DNA of 64,000 nucleotides from positions 1 to 64,000 of the forward strand of contig JABANP010000291.1 in the NCBI GenBank assembly GCA_013115135.1, in the 5' to 3' direction. The position numbers and the translations under genes were made by a program. The stretch's first letter is position 1. Every line of letters starts with the position of its first letter. Origin of the DNA: Perkinsus olseni. Its lineage: Eukaryota; Perkinsozoa; Perkinsida; Perkinsidae. This document shows positions 52,893 through 63,004 of this stretch, one piece after another. The notes below the pieces were generated by a model, which saw only the letters and a program-made list of their open reading frames with translations, searched no databases and was not told the origin of the DNA.

Positions 52893-55562
52893 ATTGGTAG
52901 CAGCTCCTTGTTGGACGCCTCCGCTCCTGGGTCAGTTAAAGCGTGATCAATGGGAGGGTATATGTTATCTAAGAGGGCTGTCTGTGCCTCTGCGTCGTGA
53001 AGATGTTTATGCGCTTCTTATGGGTAGTGAGCAGGGTATCAATGTTTATAGTGAAACTGAGTCTGCTTTATATCGTGAGGCCTATGAGAAGTTGTACGGT
53101 GAAGCTCCTCCTGTTGACCCTACTGGCTCTATTGGTCAGCGTGATGCACAGCAAACTGAGTTATTTCCTTCTGTGTCCAATGATTCTACTCCTGCTGAAA
53201 CGACTTCGCAAGAGGAAGTTCCTAGCAAGGAATCGGAGGAAAATGAGGAGGAAGGTATTACTCAGGGTGGTGAATCTGTGCAGGATAAGGGCAAAGGCCT
53301 CCAGCGTAATACTGTCCCAAAACCTGAGTCTCAATCAGTTGATCCGTCTCTGGGTAAAATTCCTTCTGGTACAAGTTCTTTATCCTTTGTAAATGCTCCA
53401 TCGCAATCTGGGGATGATGCTGGGTCTATGATGGTATCTCGGTTATTATCTCAATTGTCTGGTATGGAGAGTAGATTATCTAGTCAATTACAGAGTCAGA
53501 AGTCTTCACAAGAAGAGATTAATGCGACTATATTTTCTCGGTTGGACTCTCTGTCATCTGGAATTGACAATATGCGTAATGGTGTTCCTGGTGAGTCTAC
53601 AATGGAGTCTAGGCTACCAGCACACACTCCTTCAGTGGGTACCCCTCGTAAGGGCTCTGTAAATGATACTGTGTCCTTTGCTGGTGGTATGGCTGCTGAT
53701 AGGTTTGTTACGGAACGTGCTCAACGAGTCAAAGCTTCAGCGGTGGGTAAGACTAACTATACGGTTCCCACTCAGAGACGTCCTGGGTTTGACGATTGGC
53801 AAGTTCCGAGGTTGAGTTCTGCGAGAGATTCTGGGCCAGCCTATAAAGCTGACCCTAGGTTACAAGGCGATCCTTACGGTAGAACTCCGCCGTATGAGGG
53901 TCCTAGGTTTGGTTCGCCCCCTGTGACTGTTGGTTCGAAGAAGGCGCCTACTGTGGTTTCCCTGGGTTCTAGGCTTGGTAATGTCGCTCAAGAGAATCCT
54001 GTGAAGTCTCAGGCTAGGCACAATTTGGGTTATCGTATGCCTACGAGAGGGTATCTGGCTTCGTTTTGGTCGTTACCTCCGTCATGGCAGCGTGAACGGC
54101 CCTCTGATTTACCAGTTAGTGGTGGTGATGAAGATCTGACTCTGGGTCAACTTGATTTTGTTAAAGACCGTGTTGACCAGGCCTCTGCTAAGCTGGTTTC
54201 TCAAGTGAAGAAGTTAAAGGGTGGCCCTTACAAGGGTGCTGCTGATAAGCGTACCTGGGCTACTGTGGAACGTGAGATTATTGAGCACTTGAATAAAGCG
54301 TCTCTTAATATTGCTCGCGTCCATGTACTGTATATGTTAGAGTGTCTGGATGAGCAGCTCAATGACAAGATGATGAGTCGTCTGGGTGCTGATAATTTTC
54401 TGGATGGTGATCAAGTTGAACTGCTTTATACTCTGTGGAATTTGTTCGATGAACAATTTCGGTCTGAGTATGCTCCAGAAGCTGAGAGTGATAAGATGGA
54501 GTCTCTTAAGAAGTCTGTTAAGGAGTCCCTGCCTGAGTTCCTATATCGGTTGCAGAGTACCTTCTTTAGTGTTGAGATTGAGACTTCAACTGTAATGGTG
54601 GATGCTACGAAGATGACCCGGATGAGATCTGCGTTACCTGAAGCTGATGTTCAGTTTTTGCGTGAACATTTTGATCGTGATCTTAACTACGACTCACTGG
54701 TTACTAGGGTTACTGAGTACTTTTCTAATCCTCTGGATCGGAAACAGTATGAAACTTTTGTCAGAAATTACATTGCTATTTGGAAATCTGACAAGACTAC
54801 TGGGTATTCTAACGCGGATGTTAACTGGGTCGAGACTGATAATAATCAGAAGACGGTTACTCCTACTGCTCCTGATGGTGACAAGAGTGACAAGGGTAAC
54901 CAGATGAAGTCAGGTGGTTATCAGCAGAGTAATACTGTGTCTGCTGAGTCTAAGAACAACTGTATGAGATGCGGCAAGAGTGGTCATACTTCTCCGTTTT
55001 GTACTGCGGACTATGTTATGAGGTCTAGAAGGTGCTTTAACTGTGGGAAAGAGGGCCATCGTGCTGCGTTCTGTGTAGTGCCGAGAAGTTCCCTGAGATG
55101 TAAACGGTGTGGTCAGACTGGTCATGTATCCTGGCTATGTCGCAGACCGTGGTCTCAAGTGATATCTATGAAGAATTCTACTGGTAAAGATGGTGAGAAA
55201 CCTGCTGGGTCTGAGCCTCCTAAGCCCAAACAACCGGTGGGTGAGTACACTACTAAGATGGTTTATGAGACCTCTTCTCCAACTACAGAGACTGTGGCCT
55301 CTGTAGCGGGGGGAGGTAATGAGGGGTCGCAGATTGAATCGCCGACAGAGTCGCCAACTGAGCAGAAGCTGTCGACTATATCTTGTGAAGCCCAGACTAT
55401 AGCTAATATGGAACTTGAAGATGGGTTTCTTACTGCGTCCTTTGAAGTTTATTCACCTCATGAATTGGTCAAGGTTAAAGGGTTATTGGATACTGGTGCG
55501 TCGGTTGGGTTTATTCGTGAAGATTTTGCTGAGTCACTGGTATCCCATGGTGCTGGTAATAT

Positions 55563-55571
55563 AGTGAACAC
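55563..55571. repeat. Target-site duplication of foldback element 3, left
   Basis: AGTGAACAC; the right copy is 56528-56536. Confidence 0.92.
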
Positions 55572-56527
55572 CGGGGAACCTCCATTCATACATTGCTGTT
55601 TCATACATTGTAGGTTTCGTCCACGATTGTTTCGTCCATGGTAGGGTTCATCCTACTTGTTTCGTCCATGTTACTTCCGTACATCCTCATTCATACACAC
55701 CTCTTTCGTCCACGGGTCTTAAGTACATGATTCTTTCATCCACGCCGTTTCGTCCAATCATGCTCTAACTCCGCTTCTTTCTTCCAGGGCTTTTCGTACA
55801 AGCCTTTCGTACACGTGAGTTTCATCCACTTTTAGACATATGTGACGCCGCGGCGTCACATATGTCTAAAAATATGCGCTCAGCGGCTGCGCCGCCGGCT
55901 TCACCATCACTATCTTCCCTTACCCCGATTCGAACCTGGGACCATCGTCATGCAAGTCGGGAGCTCTACCAAATCCGCTATTACCATCACCTACTACGAC
56001 CTAATAATCTCACCGCCGCCTCTACTGGTGAGTCACCAGTGGTGACGATCTAGCACTCCCCCACATCAGGTTGTCTCTGTGATGATCCCAGTGCCTAGAG
56101 GCTCCAAACATGAATGGAGCCAAGTTGAATAGGTTGGGTATCGCATGGGCGGTACTTTGTCGGAATTCAGAAGGAGTCTTACAGGTGAGTAGGTTAGCAG
56201 CTCAAGCTGGTATTCCAGAGGCCGTGGGTTCATTTCCTTCGATAAACATTTGCGTGTCGTCAGTTTCATATGTACGAACCACTATTGGACGAATGAATTT
56301 TGTTCGAAAAGATCGTGGCCGAATAGATCACAACGAGCATATCTTTGGATCAACCGCCCATGGACGAAATAATCGTGTACAAACCGGTTACGGATGAAAA
56401 AATCGTGACCGAAACATACACTTTTTCGATGTACGAAAAGATCATGAATGAACCGAAATTTGTACGAAACAATCTTGGATCGAAGTTGCAGTGGACCAAT
56501 CGATCATGGACGAATCGCGGTACACCC
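55572..56527 (+). mobile_element. Foldback-like element 3 (956 bp), diverged subfamily
   Basis: Arrays on the left use TTTCGTCCATG and TTTCGTACAC (55590-55830); the right arm uses complement units such as TGTACGAA and GGACGAA (56265-56520). The centre has a perfect 21-bp-arm palindrome with no loop (55830-55871) and a minus-strand tRNA-like module (55920-55985). It ends in ACACCC like element 1. The 9-bp duplication AGTGAACAC flanks it, and removal restores the gag-protease frame. Confidence 0.85.
55920..55985 (-). tRNA. tRNA-like module (Ala-like) in foldback element 3
   Basis: On the minus strand TTTGGTAGAGCTC (D arm), CTTGCAT (would-be anticodon TGC) and CCCAGGTTCGAATCGGG (B box) follow in tRNA order. 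The module is of a different tRNA type from elements 1 and 2 but sits in the same place beside the palindrome. Confidence 0.5.
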
Positions 56528-56536
56528 AGTGAACAC
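56528..56536. repeat. Target-site duplication of foldback element 3, right
   Basis: AGTGAACAC, identical to 55563-55571. Confidence 0.92.
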
Positions 56537-57224
56537 TCCGTCCAAGGTGAGGGTTAAACTTGCTGATGGGACGGTGCGTTATATGAGTAAAGCAAGGAAA
56601 TGTTTTGTGAAGCAGGTTTCCAAGCAGGGTAATATTGTTTGGAAGCTACTTACATTTATCCTAATGGGTGGTATTGGTAAGCCTGGTATCATCATTGGGA
56701 GAAACCAGTTTAAGATTCTCGGGTTTGCTGTCACTCGGTCGGTGCTGTGTAATGATGAACAACACTGCGTGGTTGATGACGAGCAAGCTGAGAAGATGGC
56801 TGGGTTGAATGAAGATTTATCGGTGTGTTGTCAACATGCTCATCTCCTGCCTGATAAGATATTGTCTACAGAGGGTGACATTGTCAATACGGTTAAGAAG
56901 GGTTCCAAGGTTTACGAGACTAAGCTCTATCAGGGTCGTATGGCTGCGTTAGACTGGAAGTCTAAGGATAGGCCTCCGAGGTCCTATCACGCTGCAGTGA
57001 AGCGTGCAGAAAGACTGGAGTTTTCTCTGCGTAAACGTGGTGGAGCTGACTTATTAGAGAAGTATGATGAACAGTTTGAAGGCTGGGTGAAGTCTGGGTT
57101 TATTCGGAGAGTACCTGATAGTGAGGTCAAGCATTATTTATTTCACCATCCGGTTGTGCGTATTGGGCACCCGACTACTCCAGTCCGTCCTGTGATCAGT
57201 GTAGTCCCTAAGGCAAAAAATCGG

Positions 57225-57790
57225 CCGGCAGGCCGATTTTCGTAGGCTCCCGCGGGCGCTGGAGCCGATGTTCCAGGAAAATTTGAGGATGTCCGATTTC
57301 TTAGAATCCCTAGTTGGGTTGTCCCAACACTTCACTGTGGCGGTGCACATCAGAACTTCCGTTAGCAAAAACGGTAGGGCGACGACTGTCAGCAAAAACT
57401 CGCTTGCGGAAAATAATGAACGGCATGAAATGAACGGATGATGAAGGCTCGCATTGAACAGAAGCTGCTTTGGGCCACCTTTATCTGCTCCCTCCTTCTT
57501 GTGCGCAGCCTCATGCTCGATTAGTCTGCTACCGGGCTTCCATGTTGTAGAATCACCACATTTTTTACAGCCACATGTGCAAAATTTGCACGAGCAGAGG
57601 GACTTGCCCCGGAGTCCGGGGCCCGGACGTCCTCAAGCTGGAGCCAATCATACTTGCTCGCGAACTTTCTCATGCAGCTCATTGATCTCGAAGAAAGGGG
57701 ATATCCTGGCTATTCTATTAGCTGACGGATCTTTGCATGTGGTGAGGCTGCAGCGCAAGCGCGCCTGACGCGCGCGTGCCATGCACATGC
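57225..57790. other. Probable insertion in pol, borders unresolved
   Basis: GC-richer sequence that interrupts pol between VVPKAKN and PDGTWVVRF. It begins at an AAAATCGGCC/GGCCGATTTT inverted repeat (57219-57242) and ends near GCGCGCGTGCC...GCGCGCTAAC. No clear target duplication; no ORF recognised. Confidence 0.55.
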
Positions 57791-60700
57791 GCGCTAACCC
57801 GGATGGTACGTGGGTGGTCCGATTTTCGTATTTCAACCCGCCTAGGGCCCCGACAGATGCGACTCAGGGCCCGATTTTACATCCGCGCGTAACCGGCTTA
57901 GGGACTACACTGCCTGTGATTAATGGTCAGTCTTTGGATCCTTATCTAAAGACTACTGAGTGCGATATGCTACGCATCTCGGATATTATTCTGAGATGGC
58001 GTCAGGTTAAGAAGTGGGCGACTATGGATCTGAGTAAAGCGTTTCTGCGTATTCAGATGAGAGACTGTGACCAACCATATTTGGGTATTTATTGGCGTGG
58101 CCAGAGTTATTTATTTAATGTACTACCCTTTGATTTGGCGATGAGTCCGTCCTGGTTGACAGCGAATGTGCGTGAGGTTCTCTATAGATTGTCAAGACAG
58201 AGTGAGTTTGACTCTGAGGTCCTTCCGTACATGGATGACTTGATGTTATTGGTGGGTGATGGTAAAGATATTATCACGCAGCAACACGCCTTGGTTCAGC
58301 GTTTTGAAGAAGACGGTTTTCCTGTGGCTGTGCAGAAGACTGTGTGGTATAATCAGAAAGAAGCAGCGAAGGTGCTTGGTGTTGCCTGGCTGGGTGCAGA
58401 AGAAGATGCTCTGAAGGTTGGGTTTCAAGCTCCGTCGGTACCTCCCACTACAGGAAGATCAGTGCTGGCTATGTTAAACTCTCTCTATGACCCCTTGGGG
58501 TTTTTATTGGAGTTGAGTATGAAAGGTCGACTGATTATGCGTAAGATTGCTGTCTATGACTGGGATACTATCCTGCCTAAGGACCTGTGTACTGGGGCTG
58601 CTGACTGGATGAAAGAGGTCCAGAAGGCTGCGGAGACTGCAAAGGTTCCTCGGCTGGTGGACTGTAAGAACTTGTTAGTGTATGTGGACGCAAGTCAGTA
58701 TGCTTGGGGTGTTGATGTGCGTTCACCAGAGGGTATACGTGTGGTTGCTAGAGGTGGTCTCTTTGATAAAGAAAAGTTCGCCAAGTGGAGTATTGTGAGA
58801 AAGGAGATGTTGGCTCTGGTCCACGGTCGTGAGTGTATACAAGAAGTTTGGAACAGCGTTAACCCTAAGGAGAAGTCTGAGTGTAGAGCACTGTTGTTAT
58901 CTGACTCACAGATCAACTGCTATCGTCTCCATAAGGACCTTCAGACCAAGGACATGAAGGCCTGGGAGAGAAAAACAGTCGAATCGCTGCGTGGGTTTTT
59001 ATTGAATACTGATGTGGTTCTGCGTCATATAGATACTGCGTGGAACACTGCAGATGCGATATCTCGTGGCTATTATCCTAATGTTGTTGGTACTTCACGG
59101 GTGACAAGTACGGCACGGTGGTGGCTAGCTGGTGATTTCACTCGAGATGCTCCGTGGGGTCCCTCGGTCGACTTTACTCATGATGAGTATATCGCTGCAA
59201 GCGACAAGGTTAAGGAGGCTGAGTACCAATCAGTAGCTGTTCCAAAGGTTGTCAAGGTGCACAGGGTAACTTCCACGGTAACTACAAGTCCAACGGTTGA
59301 CGAACTCCTGAGTAAGCACAAGAAGTTGTTAACGAGGTTACGAGCGTGGAGAGTTAAGGCCTGTGGTTGTGGTGATTCTAGCTTAGTAACTGATGAGCAT
59401 GCCTGGGTTAGTAGAGTAAAACTAGCACAGACCTCTGATTCTCGGTTGTCTAGGATAGTTTCGCAGTTACAGAATGATCAGTCCTCTGATGTTGACATTC
59501 GCACGAAACGGTTGTGGAATGGTCAGTATTCTCTGGATGAAAATTCTGGGTTACTGTATAGAGTAGTCAGACAGGATACTCAGGGCAAACTCTATAAGCA
59601 ATTAGTGTTGCCAAAGGGTGATCCGTTGACTAGCGCGCTGATTGAGCGCTATCATAAAGCGCGAGCGCACCCTGGTGTGCTCGCTACACTGCAAGCCCTA
59701 CTCAACCACTATTGGTGGAAGAGCATGGGTAAGCAGGTGCGTGCTTATGTGAAAAGTTGTGATATATGTCGGTTGGTAAAAGGAAAGGCTAACACTGTGT
59801 TAGAACCTGGATTACGCAAAGTAGTTCCTAGCCCTTGGTATCTGATAGGTGCTGATATAACTGGGCCTTATCCTGAGAGTTCTGCTGGTTACAAGTATTT
59901 ACTGACTGTGACTTGTTTATATAGTCGTTTTATGAGCGCAAGACCTCTGAGAGATATGTCTGCTCAGAGTGTTACTTCTGCGTTCAAGGATGTGTGCAAA
60001 TTGTTGGGTGCTCCGTATATCTTAGTGACTGATAACGGAAAGCAATTTGTGAGTAAAGTGTTTTCTGAGTGTTGTGACAAACTGGGTATTAGACATAAAC
60101 TAATTCCTAGATATAGTCCTCACTTAGGTGGTGGGTATGAGCGTCCTCATCAAGTATTGCATCGTGCACTGCGGAGTTGTCTGTTGGAACTAGAGCGTTC
60201 ACATCAGGGCTCTTCGTCGAGTTGGTACGATTTATTACCGGATGTTCTATGGGTTCTGAACTCTCGAAAGTTAAAAGATGATTCGAGCTCTGAGTCTGGT
60301 ATGTCTCCTTTTGAGTTAATGATGGCTCGTCCCCCACGGTATCCTACAGTGTCTACTCTGGAAAGGCTATGTGATGATCTGTGTATGACTTCTCCTGTTG
60401 CTGAGTTGCCTAAGCCACCTTCAGTAGAAGTAGCCTCTAAGCAGCGTAAGCTTCAGCGTAGAGAACTGCGTAAAGAGTTTCAACATGTCTGGGAGAATTT
60501 GAGAGAGCGTTCGAGAGTAGAACAGCAATCTCGTGCTTCCAAGTCTGTTGCTCCGTCTTTAGCAGTTGGTGATATGGTGGTTCTTTCAAAACCTCGCAAG
60601 CATAAGCTTGACGTGGGCTGGAAAGGACCCTATCCGGTGAAGGCCATCCAGGGTGTGAAAGTTACGGTAGATATGAATGGTAGAGACGTTGTAGACTCGA

Positions 60701-61050
60701 CTTCGAACGTGCTGAAGTTGGTGCGTGCCGCTGACTCTACTCAGTCTCATAAGCGTTTTGTGTTGCCTGTAGGTTCTGTGGTTCTCTTTGGGGACACAGA
60801 GGCAGGCTGGGTGCTTGAAGGTTCAGGCCAAGATCTGCTGATTCATATGCTGCGTTTGAAACAGTTGTTTAAACACACTTATGAAGTTCGGCCTTTGTAT
60901 TGGAACTCTAAGGAGGGTTCCTTAGAGAGTTTTCCTCTGAGTAGTAGGCAATTGCCTACCCCGGGGAGGACATTGGTGTTGATTGTGTTCCTCTACTGCG
61001 TTCTCGGTGTTTTTCTCCAAAAGAGAAGAACAGTGATTGGGTTGAGCTGA
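57781..61050 (+). CDS. Pol: reverse transcriptase, RNase H, integrase
   Basis: RT has MDLSKAFLRI, NVLPFDLAMSPSW and the catalytic YMDD at residues 150-153. LYDPLGFLLELSMKGR marks the BEL/Pao-type connection. RNase H has YVDASQYAWG, RKEMLAL and LLSDSQ. Integrase has the HHCC site (YHKARAHPG...CDIC) and Asp692 (GADITGP), Asp751 (VTDNGKQF) and Glu787 (GYERPHQ), again with 35 residues between the last two. All catalytic residues are intact. The annotated start is the ATG just inside the 57.2-57.8 kb insertion; the true N-terminus is on the other side of it. The C-terminal ~25 residues are hydrophobic. Confidence 0.9.
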   Translation: MHMRANPDGTWVVRFSYFNPPRAPTDATQGPILHPRVTGLGTTLPVINGQSLDPYLKTTECDMLRISDIILRWRQVKKWATMDLSKAFLRIQMRDCDQPYLGIYWRGQSYLFNVLPFDLAMSPSWLTANVREVLYRLSRQSEFDSEVLPYMDDLMLLVGDGKDIITQQHALVQRFEEDGFPVAVQKTVWYNQKEAAKVLGVAWLGAEEDALKVGFQAPSVPPTTGRSVLAMLNSLYDPLGFLLELSMKGRLIMRKIAVYDWDTILPKDLCTGAADWMKEVQKAAETAKVPRLVDCKNLLVYVDASQYAWGVDVRSPEGIRVVARGGLFDKEKFAKWSIVRKEMLALVHGRECIQEVWNSVNPKEKSECRALLLSDSQINCYRLHKDLQTKDMKAWERKTVESLRGFLLNTDVVLRHIDTAWNTADAISRGYYPNVVGTSRVTSTARWWLAGDFTRDAPWGPSVDFTHDEYIAASDKVKEAEYQSVAVPKVVKVHRVTSTVTTSPTVDELLSKHKKLLTRLRAWRVKACGCGDSSLVTDEHAWVSRVKLAQTSDSRLSRIVSQLQNDQSSDVDIRTKRLWNGQYSLDENSGLLYRVVRQDTQGKLYKQLVLPKGDPLTSALIERYHKARAHPGVLATLQALLNHYWWKSMGKQVRAYVKSCDICRLVKGKANTVLEPGLRKVVPSPWYLIGADITGPYPESSAGYKYLLTVTCLYSRFMSARPLRDMSAQSVTSAFKDVCKLLGAPYILVTDNGKQFVSKVFSECCDKLGIRHKLIPRYSPHLGGGYERPHQVLHRALRSCLLELERSHQGSSSSWYDLLPDVLWVLNSRKLKDDSSSESGMSPFELMMARPPRYPTVSTLERLCDDLCMTSPVAELPKPPSVEVASKQRKLQRRELRKEFQHVWENLRERSRVEQQSRASKSVAPSLAVGDMVVLSKPRKHKLDVGWKGPYPVKAIQGVKVTVDMNGRDVVDSTSNVLKLVRAADSTQSHKRFVLPVGSVVLFGDTEAGWVLEGSGQDLLIHMLRLKQLFKHTYEVRPLYWNSKEGSLESFPLSSRQLPTPGRTLVLIVFLYCVLGVFLQKRRTVIGLS

Positions 61051-61067
61051 ATATTCGGCCCGATGGT

Positions 61068-61457
61068 GTGCTTACTAGACGGTCTGCACAACGAGTTGAG
61101 GAATGGCAAGATACCAAGAATGCAAGAAAGTGTGACGCCGAGCTAGACACGGTCGTTCATTACCCTAACTTTGGTGCCTCAGAGTTCGTTCAGTACTGTG
61201 AAGTATATTGTGATGAGCGTACGACTGTGTTCCTCAATGGTGTCCTCAGCTCTGGGTGTAATTTTGGAATTAATTCCTTTGAAGTCTCTGAGTATTCGCT
61301 GGGTCCTTTGGATCAACGAAATGTCACTGATTCAGGGTTTGAGATTCTGCATCCAATGCCTTCGGGTGACCTGAGTAACAGCCAGATTCGTCAAGCGTTT
61401 GAGAAGAGCCGAGAATGCGCAGGGTACTGGAGTGGAGAGTCTGATGACTATCTTTGA
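61068..61457 (+). CDS. Post-pol ORF, 129 codons
   Basis: Starts 18 nt after the pol stop in the -1 frame and overlaps the next ORF by 59 nt. It contains VQYCEVYCDERTTVFLNGV and a negatively charged C-terminus. It may be a detached C-terminal domain of pol or an independent protein; no family recognised. Confidence 0.45.
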   Translation: MLTRRSAQRVEEWQDTKNARKCDAELDTVVHYPNFGASEFVQYCEVYCDERTTVFLNGVLSSGCNFGINSFEVSEYSLGPLDQRNVTDSGFEILHPMPSGDLSNSQIRQAFEKSRECAGYWSGESDDYL

Positions 61458-62826
61458 TAACGATAAGTTCACGGCCAATAATGAGAACCAGGCTAATGGT
61501 GCTGAGCTGAACGCTGAGTGCAGGAAAGAAGGAGAAGAGTATCTGCCTATGGCCGTCTTACAGCTGCGTAGAGTGGGTCTTAACGGTGAGCGTAGTAGTG
61601 CTGGGTGCCTTAAAGATATTTATGTTAAAACGCCTATATTGGATCCAGCGTTGAGTGCGACTGTGATGCTTACTGCTATGATCACTGGGTCCCCCCTGCG
61701 TCAGTCTATGGAGAAGGTTCTGCGTGCTACCTCTGGGTTATGCCTGGGTCAGTGCTGGGTGTGTTCCCCAACGATCTGGGTCTACAAAGAGGGTAGACAG
61801 CTGGCTTCAGCCAAGGTGCCGAGGGCAGACAGGGTATCCCATCTGGGTAGTACTGAGCATAAGCAAGCTATTAACTGGGCGTTGTGGTTTGCTAGGGACC
61901 TGTATGCCATATGGCAGGCTACAGCCGAGGGCATGAGGCTGGGTATGGACTTGAAGTACTCTGACTTGGATACTGAGTACTGGAAGCAGTCCTGGAATAA
62001 TGATAACTGGGTACTAGCGGAGGGTCAGTTGCATCCTCACACTGGGTACTTGGCTTGTATTCTCTGCAATAAGGCGCCTTCCTCTCGACTGAAGATATCT
62101 GAGCATCCTTCTGGGGGTTATCGAAGTGCTAAGCAGTATCAACATTTCTACTACTTCCAGGGTGAGATGCAGAGTTATACTGGGTCTAGATTTACTTCCT
62201 CGGTATATTGTGAAGGCCGTCCAGCTGCGTTATCTAACAACAAGTGTGTCCAGAATTATCAGTGGGTGAATTACTGGAGAAGTCTGTATAATGCTCGGTT
62301 CTGCCTTACTCAAACGGCGTTTACGCACCTGCGTCCTGAGGTTGAACGGTCTCTCCGTGATGTGGCTACCAGGCTGGGTTATAGATTGGAACAAGACCTG
62401 CGTTCTATTACTATTTCGCCCCCTGATATTCCGCCTCGGGAGAGTGTGAATTTGAGTATGATCTATCATAGGGATTTCTCAGAAGATTCTGAGAACCCTA
62501 CTGTGTCAGCTGAGTACCTGGGTACGACTGACGATGATGACTACGAGTCTGCTTCGGAATCGGTGGCTGGGTCGGGTACTGTGTCCTCTGCCAGAGTCCC
62601 TGAGTTTTTGAACCTGAGTCAACCACTGGCCTCGTTGACTAATCCTAGGGTGTCGTCGAGCTCCTCTAGTACAAGAAGAGTGAGTGCGGCTGAGTCCACT
62701 GAGGCAAGACCTGGATTGAGCCCCGAAGATGCGAGAAGTAGGCTGCGTCAGTTACAAGAAGAGATTAGTGAGTTGGAGAGATCGATGGAGAGGATTGAGA
62801 GGAGTCGTAGTCGTACTCCTCAGTAA
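61399..62826 (+). CDS. Third retrotransposon protein, 475 codons, unknown function
   Basis: Occupies the place of env in env-bearing elements but has no signal peptide or membrane segment. Residues ~50-330 are ordered and contain paired cysteines (CLGQCWVC, CILC). Residues ~370-430 are Ser/Thr/acidic, and the last ~50 form a probable coiled coil (RLRQLQEEISELERSMERIE) ending in RSRSRTPQ. The internal ATG at 61441 (MTIFDNDKF) is a plausible start. The gene is intact and uses the same codons as pol, so it is an element gene. Confidence 0.6.
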   Translation: MRRAENAQGTGVESLMTIFDNDKFTANNENQANGAELNAECRKEGEEYLPMAVLQLRRVGLNGERSSAGCLKDIYVKTPILDPALSATVMLTAMITGSPLRQSMEKVLRATSGLCLGQCWVCSPTIWVYKEGRQLASAKVPRADRVSHLGSTEHKQAINWALWFARDLYAIWQATAEGMRLGMDLKYSDLDTEYWKQSWNNDNWVLAEGQLHPHTGYLACILCNKAPSSRLKISEHPSGGYRSAKQYQHFYYFQGEMQSYTGSRFTSSVYCEGRPAALSNNKCVQNYQWVNYWRSLYNARFCLTQTAFTHLRPEVERSLRDVATRLGYRLEQDLRSITISPPDIPPRESVNLSMIYHRDFSEDSENPTVSAEYLGTTDDDDYESASESVAGSGTVSSARVPEFLNLSQPLASLTNPRVSSSSSSTRRVSAAESTEARPGLSPEDARSRLRQLQEEISELERSMERIERSRSRTPQ

Positions 62827-62993
62827 GCAAGTTTTCCTGGGTGAAGTTACTGTTGACTGCACTGAGTAATCATGAGCCCTTACTCGTTAAGGTGTGAGTC
62901 CTGAAGTGCTTCCTGAGTATTTATTTTGCATTGTATTTTTATGCGTCGGCTACTGCGTGTTTTGCTTCCATATAGGGACTGTAATCCCTATCC

Positions 62994-63004
62994 CGGGGGA
63001 GTTT
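62994..63004 (+). promoter_or_regulatory. Polypurine tract
   Basis: GGGGGAG followed by TTTT immediately before the 3' LTR, where plus-strand DNA synthesis is primed in LTR elements. Confidence 0.6.

Larger units (their letters stand above)
52801..57226 (+). pseudogene. Gag-protease and N-terminal pol, interrupted by foldback element 3
   Basis: The first ATG is in the LTR, so ~30 N-terminal residues are LTR-encoded and the frame crosses the primer-binding site. Counting residues from the in-frame position 52762: Ser/Gln-rich region to ~300, a capsid-like helical region (~430-690), CCHC knuckles at 734 (CMRCGKSGHTSPFC), 758 (CFNCGKEGHRAAFC) and 780 (CKRCGQTGHVSWLC), and protease LLDTGASVGF with Asp910. 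Foldback element 3 interrupts at 55572; the frame resumes at 56537 exactly, continuing the protease and the lead-in to RT (VISVVPKAKN). It then breaks at about 57225. Confidence 0.85.
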
